Below, one piece after another: positions 44,972-54,732 of a stretch of 64,000 bases of DNA. The translations under genes were made by a program, and so were the position numbers. The number at the start of each line of letters is the position of its first letter. The first letter of the stretch is position 1. Source of the stretch: Portulaca oleracea. Taxonomy: Eukaryota > Streptophyta > Magnoliopsida > Caryophyllales > Portulacaceae. The stretch is taken from contig CM055890.1 of assembly GCA_029582165.1 (NCBI GenBank), forward strand, positions 3,142,044-3,206,043, given 5' to 3'. Under the pieces are notes generated by a model, which was not told where the DNA came from, searched no databases, and saw only the letters and a program-made list of their open reading frames with translations.

Positions 44972-47900
44972 TGTAATAACCCACCCTAAATCACAGAAAT
45001 TAGGATGATTAAATTTGTTTAATTAGCTAAAATGTGATTATTAAATTTTTTTTAAATTTTTATAGTTAACTAACGGTGACAGGTCTCGGAGGAAATGGCT
45101 AAGCGGTCAATATTACCGATCGAATTATTTTCTAGTGCTTTTAAAGTTTATCATTTTTGGACCTCATATTATTATTATTTTAGGTTCTAATGTTTATTTT
45201 AAAATCGGTTTGATTACCGTTTCGATTTTTACGGCAAGGTGAATTTTAATAAAAATATCGATCGTTACCGTTTTTACCGTAACAATTAAATTCACTTTAC
45301 AAGTTATTTTTTTTACTACCTTTTTAATTAAGAGAACTATTGTACACTTTTACTAAGTATATTAGTAGTATTACTATTGATATTATTATTATTACTTTTA
45401 TTTCTTTAAAGTTAAGTGGAGGGAGTAGTAATTATAAAAGGGGGTATGGGGGAGCTATAGGGTCATTATTTTTGTCCAAAACACACTCAAACTCTCAGCC
45501 CTCCCTCTCCCTCCTGTGCGCCGAGAACCACCCCAGCCCACCACCTGCGAATTCGCCGGCCGCCGGCGAGTTTTCCGGCTAGAATTCCGGCGGCCAAGTG
45601 TTCCTCTTCCACTTCCACACTTCCTTGTTCATTTTTATCTCCTCTTTCAAGTGGTATTCATCTCACACCCTATCTCCATTTTTTTATATAATCTGAGTTT
45701 TGATGTTTTTCAAATGTTAAATGGTTGTTTTCATCCCTTTTATTCTCCATTTACATGAATTTTAGAGTATAGTTTTGAATGGTTAAGTTTCGTGGTTGTT
45801 GCAAGTGTTCTCTTTATGGATTATTCATGCCAATGGTGTATATTGTTGAGAGATTAATGTTCTAAGGATTTGCATGAAGAATTTGATGAAGTTTTTAGAG
45901 TTTAGTTTCTGTTTTGGAAGAGTAACTAAGCTAATAATATGTTAATTGGGTGTTTTATGTGCAAATAGTGATGGAAACCATGAAAATTGTGGTGGAATAT
46001 AAGTACATGTAATTTGATGATTGTGCATGTGTATTATGCAAGCTTGGATGATAATTTTTGAGGTTGGAATTCTGGAAAATGGTAGTGATATGAGTAGACT
46101 TCATTTGGGTAAAGAATTAGTACAAAACTTGAATGAAAATGGAGCATGCATGTGAGCTCAAACACCCCAGTGCATTCTGCCCAAAATTCACTTTTTATAG
46201 GAGATGGTAAAATTAGTTTTTAGCCCAGATTCTTGTGTAAAAAGGTAGCCTAAGGTGTTAGCTAACACTGGGCCTTTTAATTTCGGGTTTCCGACTTGTA
46301 TAGCTCAAGTTAGAGCCAAAACCGTAAAGGCATGCAATTATATACGATTTTGGAGGCAGTCACTTGTTGCACATTTTTCGTCTATGTGGAGTTTGAATTT
46401 GAAAAAGTGTTCAACGTAAGAGTTTTAGGAGACCTTGCAAGCTTTCCGAAATGGTATGGTATGCGTCAACCCGACTTCGGGAGTGTGAGTTATAGAGCTC
46501 GGAAGAAGGGCTGCGAATCTGGAAATTCTGGGTATAATATATTGTTTTAAGTTTGAACCAAAAGTGTTATAGTGACCTTGTGAGTTGTTTTTGGGTGTTT
46601 AAATGTGACATTATGGTTGTTAAGATGGAATTGATGATTGAGGACCATAGGACTTGGCTTTAAGAGACCTCGATGTCTTTTATGTTATTTGATTTTATCG
46701 TATTTTATTACCGAAGTCTCGCGTTTTTAAAGGAAATAAAATTCGTATCGCTCTCAAATTTTTTTTTAAAGCCTCTTTGATAGAATAAGAGTACATATTC
46801 TACAAGTATTTTTTTTTCCTGTCCATAAAGCTCCTATGAGTTTAGAGCAAGTGCATAAAATTTTATCGATTCCGTTTAAACGCCAAAACCGTACAAAGAA
46901 AATATTTCGGTTTTCGCTGTTTCTGTCCAGAGCCTTTTCCGAGCTCTTCCCATCATTTTTAGCATCTGACCCAGTTGACAAACTTATAGATTTTATTTTT
47001 CCCTTTCCGAAAAGTGCTCGTTCATTAAATTCCGAGTTTCCTAGCCCCGATTATAGCCAAAATACTCTTACCTCAAAAACCTGAAATTTCTTTTACATGT
47101 GTATTTCAAATCCTTTCTATGGGACTTACGGCCCTTTTTGTTCATAGCCCTTGCACTAATTAGTAACCTTTATCGTCTTAGCTCAATGTTTCACACCACC
47201 CCGCGCCATTCCCCAAGCCAGATCGTCACCAAGTTCACAGTATTTTAAAGGTACGCAAATTGTCCAACTCTTATGCTTACCGTCAAGTACAGTTTTATTG
47301 CATAGATACATTCTAATGATTTTATTGTTTTATAAGTGGTCCCGAGACGTAGTTCTACAGTAGCTAGAGTGAATCCTAGCATTATTTTACAGGCTCCTAT
47401 TGGAGTAAGCTTGACCTGGCCAGTGTCGACTGCCTAGCAGTCACCCAATCCAAACTCCAGGTCGGTTTGGGCATGCGCGTGTGTGAGGTACTTCGGCATC
47501 GATCGTAAGGGATACCACGTCTTATTATTGTTATATTTTCAAAGTAAAGCACGTCATATGCATAGAATTCTTAAAGTTTAAAGACTTCATTGGTTTAGCA
47601 CGAGTTATTTTGCCCCTTCCTCGTTTTTCGAAATGTTTTAAAGGCCGGCATGAAAAACCGTTTCGAAACGGTTTTACATGTTGGAGGTTTGTGTACTGAG
47701 TGTTTCCCCCACTCACTTTTGCGTTGTTTTACTGTTTTGTTTTAGGTGGTCCGAGCTCCACAGAAAAGGGAAAGGACGCTCAGAAGTAGTTTACTCTCTA
47801 AAGTGAAAGGTAGACTTTTGCGTCGTACAGGGTTACTTATAAAGCAAGTGATAGTGGTGTATGGAGATATATAAGGATCTATAAGCGTGTGGGTCTATGT

Positions 47901-48142
47901 GTGTTTATGTACTGTTAAAGTTAAGCAATTGTGGCTTTTGTAAACTCCTTTATGTATGGGGACGTGTCGGTGAATGTGGTTCAGTTGTGGTTCTGGTTGT
48001 CTTTGTTGGTGTGCTTGGTTGGTTGGTTTTGCCTTGTCCTTAGTGGGACGGCGGTAGCGCCTCAGGCCGTTATCCGCTGCGCTAATCATGTGATTACCGT
48101 AATGTTTGGGTAATTGTGTGATTAAGGTTTTGGGGCGTTACA
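44972..48142 (+). repeat. Tekay LTR, full length (3171 bp), 3' end of the element
   Basis: TGTAATAACCC...GGGGCGTTACA. TATA box TATAAAAG at 45433-45440. CGCCGGC-C-GCCGGCG palindrome at 45554-45568. The first 224 bp are identical to the LTR at 54733 (first difference near 45196); then divergence rises to about 46080 and falls again. The short ORFs at 46332 and 47931 also occur in the second copy and reflect LTR similarity only. Confidence 0.88.
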
Positions 48143-48600
48143 ATGTACTACACAGTAACAATATAAACATCATAATTGTAACTATTAACATTCAGCTGGA
48201 CGACTATGAAAACCCATAACATAAAATATGAACATCATGTTTTATCATCTTCCAAACTGACCATGAACATCAATCATATTTCCAAAAAAAAAGATGAACC
48301 TGAGCAGGACCCAGATGAATAACACCAATAAAGACAACAACGTGCAAATACACCCTTGTCTCATCCACTGAATATCAAATATATTCATCATGATCAACTA
48401 CACTTCACAACCCACAAATATCCAACAATGAACATCAACAACAGAATACATGAACAACAGTTGACTACCACTTTCCTTTGTCTCAAACAATAAATTCCAG
48501 CTTTCATGTCATTACCTAGATCCGACATGAACAACAAACACCCAAAAATAATGAATTAAATTCATAGGCAGATGAGTTACATCTTGTTCTTCCTCTGTTC
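48143..48600 (-). repeat. GAACATCA satellite-like sequence, opposite orientation
   Basis: Words such as TGAACATCA, AAACATCAT and ATGAACAACA are frequent. They are the reverse complement of the GATGTTCAT satellite left of the Tekay element. No gene seen. Confidence 0.5.
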
Positions 48601-48719
48601 AATCTGTTTCATTAACTCACTTTGATGTCTTCAGCAATTGCACAATTCGCTTCCTACATGACAAAAACACACTCAACAGTTCGAATTCCGCCTCGAAACA
48701 TCACTGGATCTGTCTTCAT

Positions 48720-49020
48720 CCACAAACACAAAAACCCAGAAATTGTAAGACCTCACTTGCCGGAAAATCGCACTAGCCTTTCTCCTTTCGATTATCCTTT
48801 AGGGTTTGTCGGAAAATCGCAACTGGTGCTCAAAGCTGCCGGAAAATCGCAACGGATGCCCCAAACTCGGTTTCACCTTCTCTTGCAAGTAATCAGAAAA
48901 CTCACTTGCCGGAAAATTGCCTACAGTTTGCCGGAAAATCGCACGTTCCTCCTCTTGCAAGTAACCGGAAAATAGTTTAGGGTTTGCCTTCAAATCTTGC
49001 CGGAAATCGTTCGCACTAGG
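48720..49020. repeat. Dispersed TGCCGGAAAATCGCA minisatellite
   Basis: The word (T)GCCGGAAAATCGCA or close variants occurs about six times at 20-60-bp spacing (48758, 48808, 48838, 48909, 48930, 49000). The ORFs on both strands here are repeat-driven. Confidence 0.6.
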
Positions 49021-49337
49021 CAGTCCTCTTGCAAAGTAACTGGTTGGAATTCCAAAATTTCCAAACTGATTGTGTGTTTTGAAAAATTGCAAGCAATTAA
49101 TTCCCTGCCACCAGTGTGCAAAAAGGGAGTGGCATCAACATACCTCTCTCTCTCCCTCTCACATGATATTGCCTAAAAAAATAAAAAAAAATCCAACCAA
49201 TCGTAATTAAAATCAGATATTTGAAATAAAGATAAAACACCTAAATACCACCACCCTTGATCTTGGAACCAAAGGCTAGGATCTTCTATGCTTATATGCT
49301 CATCTAAACCTTCTTCTCATTATATCTATTCCCACTC

Positions 49338-49340
<3 letters not shown>

Positions 49341-49411
<71 letters not shown>

Positions 49412-49512
49412 GTATGTATATATATATATATGTATGTATATATATATATATGTATGTATATATATATATATGTATGTATATATATATATATGTATGTATA
49501 TATATATATATG

Positions 49513-49562
<50 letters not shown>
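49341..49562. repeat. (TA)n microsatellite with a 20-bp higher-order unit
   Basis: Pure TA flanks a block (about 49395-49515) in which TGTATG recurs exactly every 20 bp for about six units. ORFs over this are low-complexity. Confidence 0.95.
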
Positions 49563-49569
<7 letters not shown>

Positions 49570-49619
49570 ACATAGTATATATATAATTTCTTATTATAAC
49601 ATTAACTGAAATTTTTTTT

Positions 49620-50162
49620 AAGATTATTGGACAATGATAATATGAACTTTAGGGGTACTGCACAATAATAATACCAACAATTTTATTGGATACTAGCAGT
49701 ACCAACTATAGACCTATTTTCCGGCAATAGTACGAAACCGAGTTGGTATGTGTTTCACTCTATAGAAAGACGACGTGTCGCGTAATTGTTTGAGTTGGTG
49801 GTCGGAGCAAGTAGAAAAAAGGTTGGTTGTCTCTTTTTTTATTGCCAACTAAGTAGTGTTAACCAATTCAGCTAAAAAAATAATTAAAGTTTTATTTTTA
49901 CATTATTGTCTAAGTATGTTGGTTAATGTTACTTAGTTGGCCTAAAAATATGGTTGTTAATGTTTTTTCAACTTGCTCTAGCCTCTAGCTCACATAATTA
50001 AACGATACATCATCTTTCTACTAAGTCAAACACCTACCAATTAGGTGTTGTACTACTGTCGGAAAATAGGTCCATAAATGGTATTTCTAACTTCCAACAA
50101 AATTGTTAGTATTATTATTGACCAATACCCCCAAAGTTCATATTATTGTTATCCAATAATCC
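49620..50162. mobile_element. Fold-back DNA transposon with about 190-bp inverted arms
   Basis: Left AGATTATTGGACAATGATAA and right TTATTGTTATCCAATAATCC are inverted copies, and similarity between the arms continues for about 190 bp (for example GACCTATTTTCCGGCA near 49710 against TGTCGGAAAATAGGTC near 50056). Flanks TTTTTTTA on both sides suggest an 8-9-bp duplication, though the run of T makes it uncertain. Non-coding; superfamily probably MULE or hAT. Confidence 0.7.
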
Positions 50163-50319
50163 TTTTTTTATGCATCTATAAATTTCTTTTAACAAACTAT
50201 TTTTTTATAACTAAAAAACTGGATTTGCTCCATTTCATTATAGCACCCACAAAATATATGGCGTGGTATTTAATTAAATTGGAGCAATTCCATTTATTTT
50301 TTAAAAATTAAATCTGAAA

Positions 50320-50574
50320 AGTGGCGTAAGTTTTGGGTATAAACTTATGTCTCTTTTCTGTTTTACACCCAGAATTTCGCGCGATAGGATTTGTGAAAAA
50401 AGTGTCAGAAGTTGGCGTAAGACCCAAACTTACGTCAATTTCTTACGCTTTTTTCACAAATGTGTAAAGGCTTTTGGCGTCAGTTGAAATCTTACGCTAA
50501 TAGATTATTGGCGTAAGTTTACACCCAATCTACTCGTTTTTTTCTTACCCCAATTGATATAATTTCTAGTAGTG
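50320..50574. mobile_element. CACTA (En/Spm) terminal fragment
   Basis: The right end reads AATTTCTAGTAGTG, the reverse complement of CACTACTAGAAATT, the canonical CACTA terminus. Upstream, TGGCGTAAG(T) words in both orientations repeat about six times between 50322 and 50515, as in CACTA subterminal regions. No left terminus was found, so this is a fragment or one end of a deleted copy. Confidence 0.7.
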
Positions 50575-50698
50575 GTCACAAATTCTCTCAATAAAAATTT
50601 GTGCCTTAAAGGACCCAATTTTCGTTAGGATGGCCTCATGTAGCCAATCAAAGCCTGCATCACGCATCAATAAAACTTAATTGATTAATCACATTATA

Positions 50699-50967
50699 CT
50701 CCCTCCGTCCCTTTATGATTGTCAAAATAACTAACTTTACAAGTCCAATGCTTATTGGAAATATAGCAAAAAATTTGTTCACAAATATACCCTTCCACTA
50801 ATTTTGATGCAAAGAGAGGAATAAATGAGAATTTTAAAAGGTAAATAAAACTCAAATTCATTAATTAAGGGTAATTTGGGTATTTTAATTATTGGAATTG
50901 TAAAATTGACAAATAAAAAGGGACAAGGTAGTTAGAAAAATTGACACTCATTAAGGGACGGAGGGAG
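50699..50967. mobile_element. Stowaway MITE (269 bp), TSD TA
   Basis: CTCCCTCCGTCCC...GGGACGGAGGGAG inverted termini flanked by TA on both sides: the classic Stowaway (Tc1/mariner) signature. Non-coding. A related unoccupied sequence may exist at about 54310-54385 (ATATTATGCCATATAAAATCC). Confidence 0.93.
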
Positions 50968-51084
50968 TACTATATAAAATTGAAGTTAAATTTTATAAAA
51001 TCAATGCTAGTATTAACTTCAAAATAACACCACTGACTTGTAAAATAAATATAAAACCCATCACACAACTACATTATTTAGTTA

Positions 51085-51113
51085 CTAGGCCTCAACCCGT
51101 GCGATGCACGGAG
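51085..51113 (-). mobile_element. Helitron-like 3' terminus
   Basis: On the minus strand, CCGTGC-ATC-GCACGG (51112-51098) is a hairpin, followed by a short spacer and CTAG, then T. Hairpin plus CTRR before a T is the Helitron 3' end pattern. A degenerate similar sequence is near 54157-54182. The 5' end and any Rep/Helicase were not found. Confidence 0.45.
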
Positions 51114-51364
51114 TAAACTAAATTAGTTACTTTTGAAATTATTATTATTATTACTATTATTACTATTATTATTATTATTATTATTATTGTACAAACATAC
51201 TATTCTAATTTGAACCGGCTGACCCAAAAAGACTGGACTGAAAACTTGGACGAAATGGTAACTATTCTGGTCTTCGTTCCAAGTCTTTTCATTTTTCTGG
51301 TTTTGGGCCGATTGGATCTAAACCCGGAAAACTTGAACCTGGATCGGAAATTTAATTATTATAA

Positions 51365-52080
51365 AATTTAATAAAGATATTCATGATATTATGGGCGACA
51401 ATCACAATATTACCACCTAAAACAATATTATGTGATAATCTAATGATTCCTTCCCTTAAATTAGAAAGATAAATATCCTGACATATATTCATCATAGTCC
51501 AACTTTGTATAAGTTAATTTAAAAGATAATTTAATTTTAGCCACCTGCGTATATATTTATGTGTGATAGTGTGCGTACAAATTGTATCATATCATTATGT
51601 ATTCTATCAAATTTTAATTTTAATTAAAAAAGATATTCATCATATTATGGGCGACAATCACAATATTATCACCTAAAAGAATATTTTATCATAATCTAAT
51701 GATTCCTCCCCTTAAAATTACAAAGATAAATATTTTGGCATATATTCATCCTAGTCCAATTTTATATAAATTCATATAAATGATAATTAAATTTTAGCAA
51801 ACTTTATATATAGTTATGCGTGACCACAAATTGTGTCATATTGTTAGATATTCTATCATAGTATCATGAATATATTTTTTAATTTAAATTTATATTTTAC
51901 AAATTAATGAATTATTAAAATTTATCAACCAAAAAAATATTCTATCCTAATCTAATGATTCCCCCCTTAAAATTTTGACATATAATCATCCTAGTCCAAC
52001 TTTGCATAAATTCATGTAAATGATAATTAAATTTTATCCAATTTTGTACATATTTTTGTGTGACTACCTATGTAAATCCG
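51365..52080. repeat. Tandem repeat, about 270-bp unit, roughly 2.5 copies
   Basis: Blocks beginning GATATTCATGATATTATGGG (51374) and GATATTCATCATATTATGGG (51632), and a partial third (about 51930), share AATCTAATGATTCC and CATCCTAGTCCAA words. AT-rich, non-coding. An (ATT)n microsatellite precedes it at 51137-51188. Confidence 0.75.
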
Positions 52081-53040
52081 ATCTAAAATGAATGGGATGA
52101 ATTTTCCCTGTAAAAATTAGAATCAAATAATTGAAATACAAAAACTTCTATCAGAAAAAAAAAAGCCCTAATTGAAAACTCACCAATTCAATTGAACATT
52201 GAAAAGCAGTTAATTTTCGAGGAGAGAGAGACAGTTAATGTAGATTCAGAATTCTTAGCGAGGAAAGAGAGAGAGAGAGAGGAGAGATGCATTATTTCAA
52301 AAAGAAAGAAGAAATTAGAATCAAGTTTAACGCAATGGACAAATAAGTATTTGGGTGGGGAATTATGATCTGTGTATATTATTTATCAGAATTTTTATTT
52401 ACCAAAAAAAAAATTATGTGCATTCTGTTTGATCGATATGCCTATAATCACTTTCCTTTCAATATTTGGGGGTGACCCACAACTTTATCATTATAGATTG
52501 TATAGATTATGAAGGAAAAAGCATAAATAATATCATCAAATAAAAATACAACGTATTAAGGCGGTTTAATGAAAAAATACAAAGCAACTCATATACTATT
52601 TATTGCTTTCTAAATTAAAAAAGAAAAGTTTCTTCAAAAATAAAAACAGGTTCATACCTTCTTTATTATGATTATAGAATACAAAACTGAAACAAAGATG
52701 GGTCTTTATATATGACTACATTATTATGCAAATCAAAGACTACATTATTACACAAATCAAATTACAGTGGAACTTGTAAGACTATACACCATTATGTACA
52801 AAGGACAACTTATTTTTTAAAAAAAAAATTAAATTAATGTAAAGATGCTGCTAAGCTCCACTGGATACATCTTTCAACAAAATCTGGTTAAAGGTTTCAC
52901 TTATGGACCTTATGGTTAATACCACCTGATGCCAAAATCACATATGTATGAATCTTATATCTTATGTAGGTCAGGCATCCTCCTGCAAGTTTGAAAGGAT
53001 CAGGCATTGAATATAGATGACAATGTCATGGACAACTCTA
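52081..53040. other. AT-rich interval without recognisable gene
   Basis: A short purine run (GAGAGAGAG around 52220-52285) and poly-A tracts. It may be the 3' flank of the minus-strand host gene that ends at 53043. Nothing else seen. Confidence 0.4.
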
Positions 53041-53042
53041 GT

Positions 53043-53400
53043 TTAAGGGGGAAAAATTCCAACTTCTTCGAGTTCCCTAGCTATCCATCTCTGCTTGGGA
53101 TGGCCTTTGATGCCATCGTTCATTTTGTCTTTCAATTCAATAATCAATTCTAAGGAATGCAAGAAAGTCAAAAAAGAACAGCCCATCATCGTCCAACGAC
53201 CTTCTGTATTGCCACTGTTGCCCTCATCATCACAAGTTGGGAAACCAGTTCCAACACCATCAAATTGTAGTGATTTCTCATGGACTAGTGCATTGGAAAT
53301 TACAGAAGCTAGTTCCTCCACAGTTTGAGTTTGTCCTTCTGTACCATATCTTACATTCGAAACAGCAACACATATTAGAGATACAGACTGCACCCTAAAC
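53043..53400 (-). pseudogene. Terminal exon of an unidentified host gene
   Basis: The minus-strand frame ends with RWIARELEEVGIFPP and a TAA at 53045-53043. The convincing part runs from about 53390 downward: SNVRYGTEGQTQTVEELASVISNALVHEK through GCSFLTFLHSLELIIELKDKMNDGIKG. The composition is that of an ordinary soluble protein, with a Glu/Leu-rich helix near the end. The frame extends upstream to 53561, but that part (HHLCVTSRILPTFMFF) looks like intron. A plausible 3' splice acceptor (GGTGCAG) sits near 53385. I do not recognise the family. It may belong with the exon at 54481-54602, which is on the same strand about 1.1 kb upstream. Confidence 0.5.
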
Positions 53401-54480
53401 AATGCTTTTCTGTGTACATGTAATGATGGCTTGCCAAAAAACATAAATGTGGGGAGGATTCTACTTGTGACGCATAGGTGATGGCAACTTACCAAGGCCA
53501 ACCACATGGTAGGCCTAATACATACCTTTCTCATACCTAAACTGTCAATTAGCAAAAGCACGTTTTCCCCTTCCTATCTCACTTTCCTGACTTTCTTTGT
53601 GCTAGTAGAAATCTACAAATTCAAGAATTAACATAAGTATTTGAAGTTGAAACATGTAACAAATGAATCGATATAATGTTAAACTCAAATCATGGACCAA
53701 TTATTACTATAGTCCAACAGTTAATTAACACTGAACACATTTCAAATGTGTTCCTCAAAATGTAATAGGTCATAATGCTTCCTCATCCTATGAAAAGAAA
53801 GACTAAGCTGTAAAAGTTTGGGAAATCCAAAAATCAGTTCTATTGATCAATGTCATTGATTGAGGGATTTTCCTACATAGTATTAATTCATAACAACCAA
53901 GAAAGAGACAATACTAACAATTAGAATAGAGACATTAGTTAGACTGGAGGTCTAGTTTTTAATGCAGGCTATTTCCCTTATCTTAGACTTTGAGGACAAT
54001 TGATTAAGGAATTTTCCTAGATGCGCCAAGCAGTAGCAAATGCGAAGCCAACCCCCACAGGATATATTGAACGAAAAAAAGAACACACACACACAAAGAA
54101 CAATAGACTTGAGATTTGTAATATCCAACAATCTGAATCAAAAGACTAAAATTAGATCAACTCGTCTTAAACTCATGCGATCGACGGTGTAAGTTAAAAT
54201 AGATATTGGACAATGAAAAAGAATAATTAGAAAGACCCACTTTGTAAGCACGGTATTATGAAGTCAAACAAATCCAGTAATTATTGATCAATGAACCCAA
54301 CTCAATCAATTAACGTGGGATATTATGCCATATAAAATCCAAGTTAAATGTTATTGAATCAAAGCTAGTATTCACTTCAAAATAATAATACTAAAGAGTA
54401 AAACGTGCACATCCAAGGTAAATCTTCTATGTCATAAAAAGATGGATGATCAAGTGTAAGGAAACTAAAATCAAAATTAC

Positions 54481-54602
54481 CTGATGAAAAATTAGGATCG
54501 TTGCCATCGAAATTCAGTTGCAGTGGCTCCAAAGATCTTAATACAGGCGGTGACGGCACCCAAGCTTTATATTCTGCAAGACTGCAAGTATTGTACTTGA
54601 AT
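54481..54602 (-). pseudogene. Internal exon (122 bp) of an unidentified host gene
   Basis: On the minus strand the exon is bounded by an acceptor (TTGGTGGCAG) and a donor (CATCAG/GTAATT). It encodes FKYNTCSLAEYKAWVPSPP and LEPLQLNFDGNDPNFSS. The same exon is present at 44720-44841 inside an LTR. Upstream in gene direction the sequence is cut by the Tekay LTR starting at 54733, so the gene is interrupted here, or the element sits in an intron. Family not recognised. Confidence 0.5.
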
Positions 54603-54732
54603 CTGCCACCAACCACACACACACAATAAAAGGAAAATTCAGCAAACAAAATTGAAAAAGAAATTCAAAACCAATGAAAGTCCAAATCCCTCGTTACATT
54701 CGATTTTAAAATCGTAACATAAAAATGGATGA

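Noticed and set aside
46332..46550. Conserved short ORF in LTRs (also 56078-56296 and, more distantly, 611-796 minus)
   Set aside because: Present because the LTRs are similar. The frame is not kept in the related solo LTR at 10032-13617 and has no protein-family character.
47931..48113. Short ORF near the LTR end, duplicated at 57670-57852
   Set aside because: Again follows LTR similarity; T/G-rich composition and no conserved start context.
49288..49609. ORFs of alternating Tyr/Ile on both strands
   Set aside because: Pure TA microsatellite translation.
53400..53561. Upstream extension of the minus-strand host exon
   Set aside because: The peptide looks non-coding and a splice acceptor near 53385 better explains the exon start.
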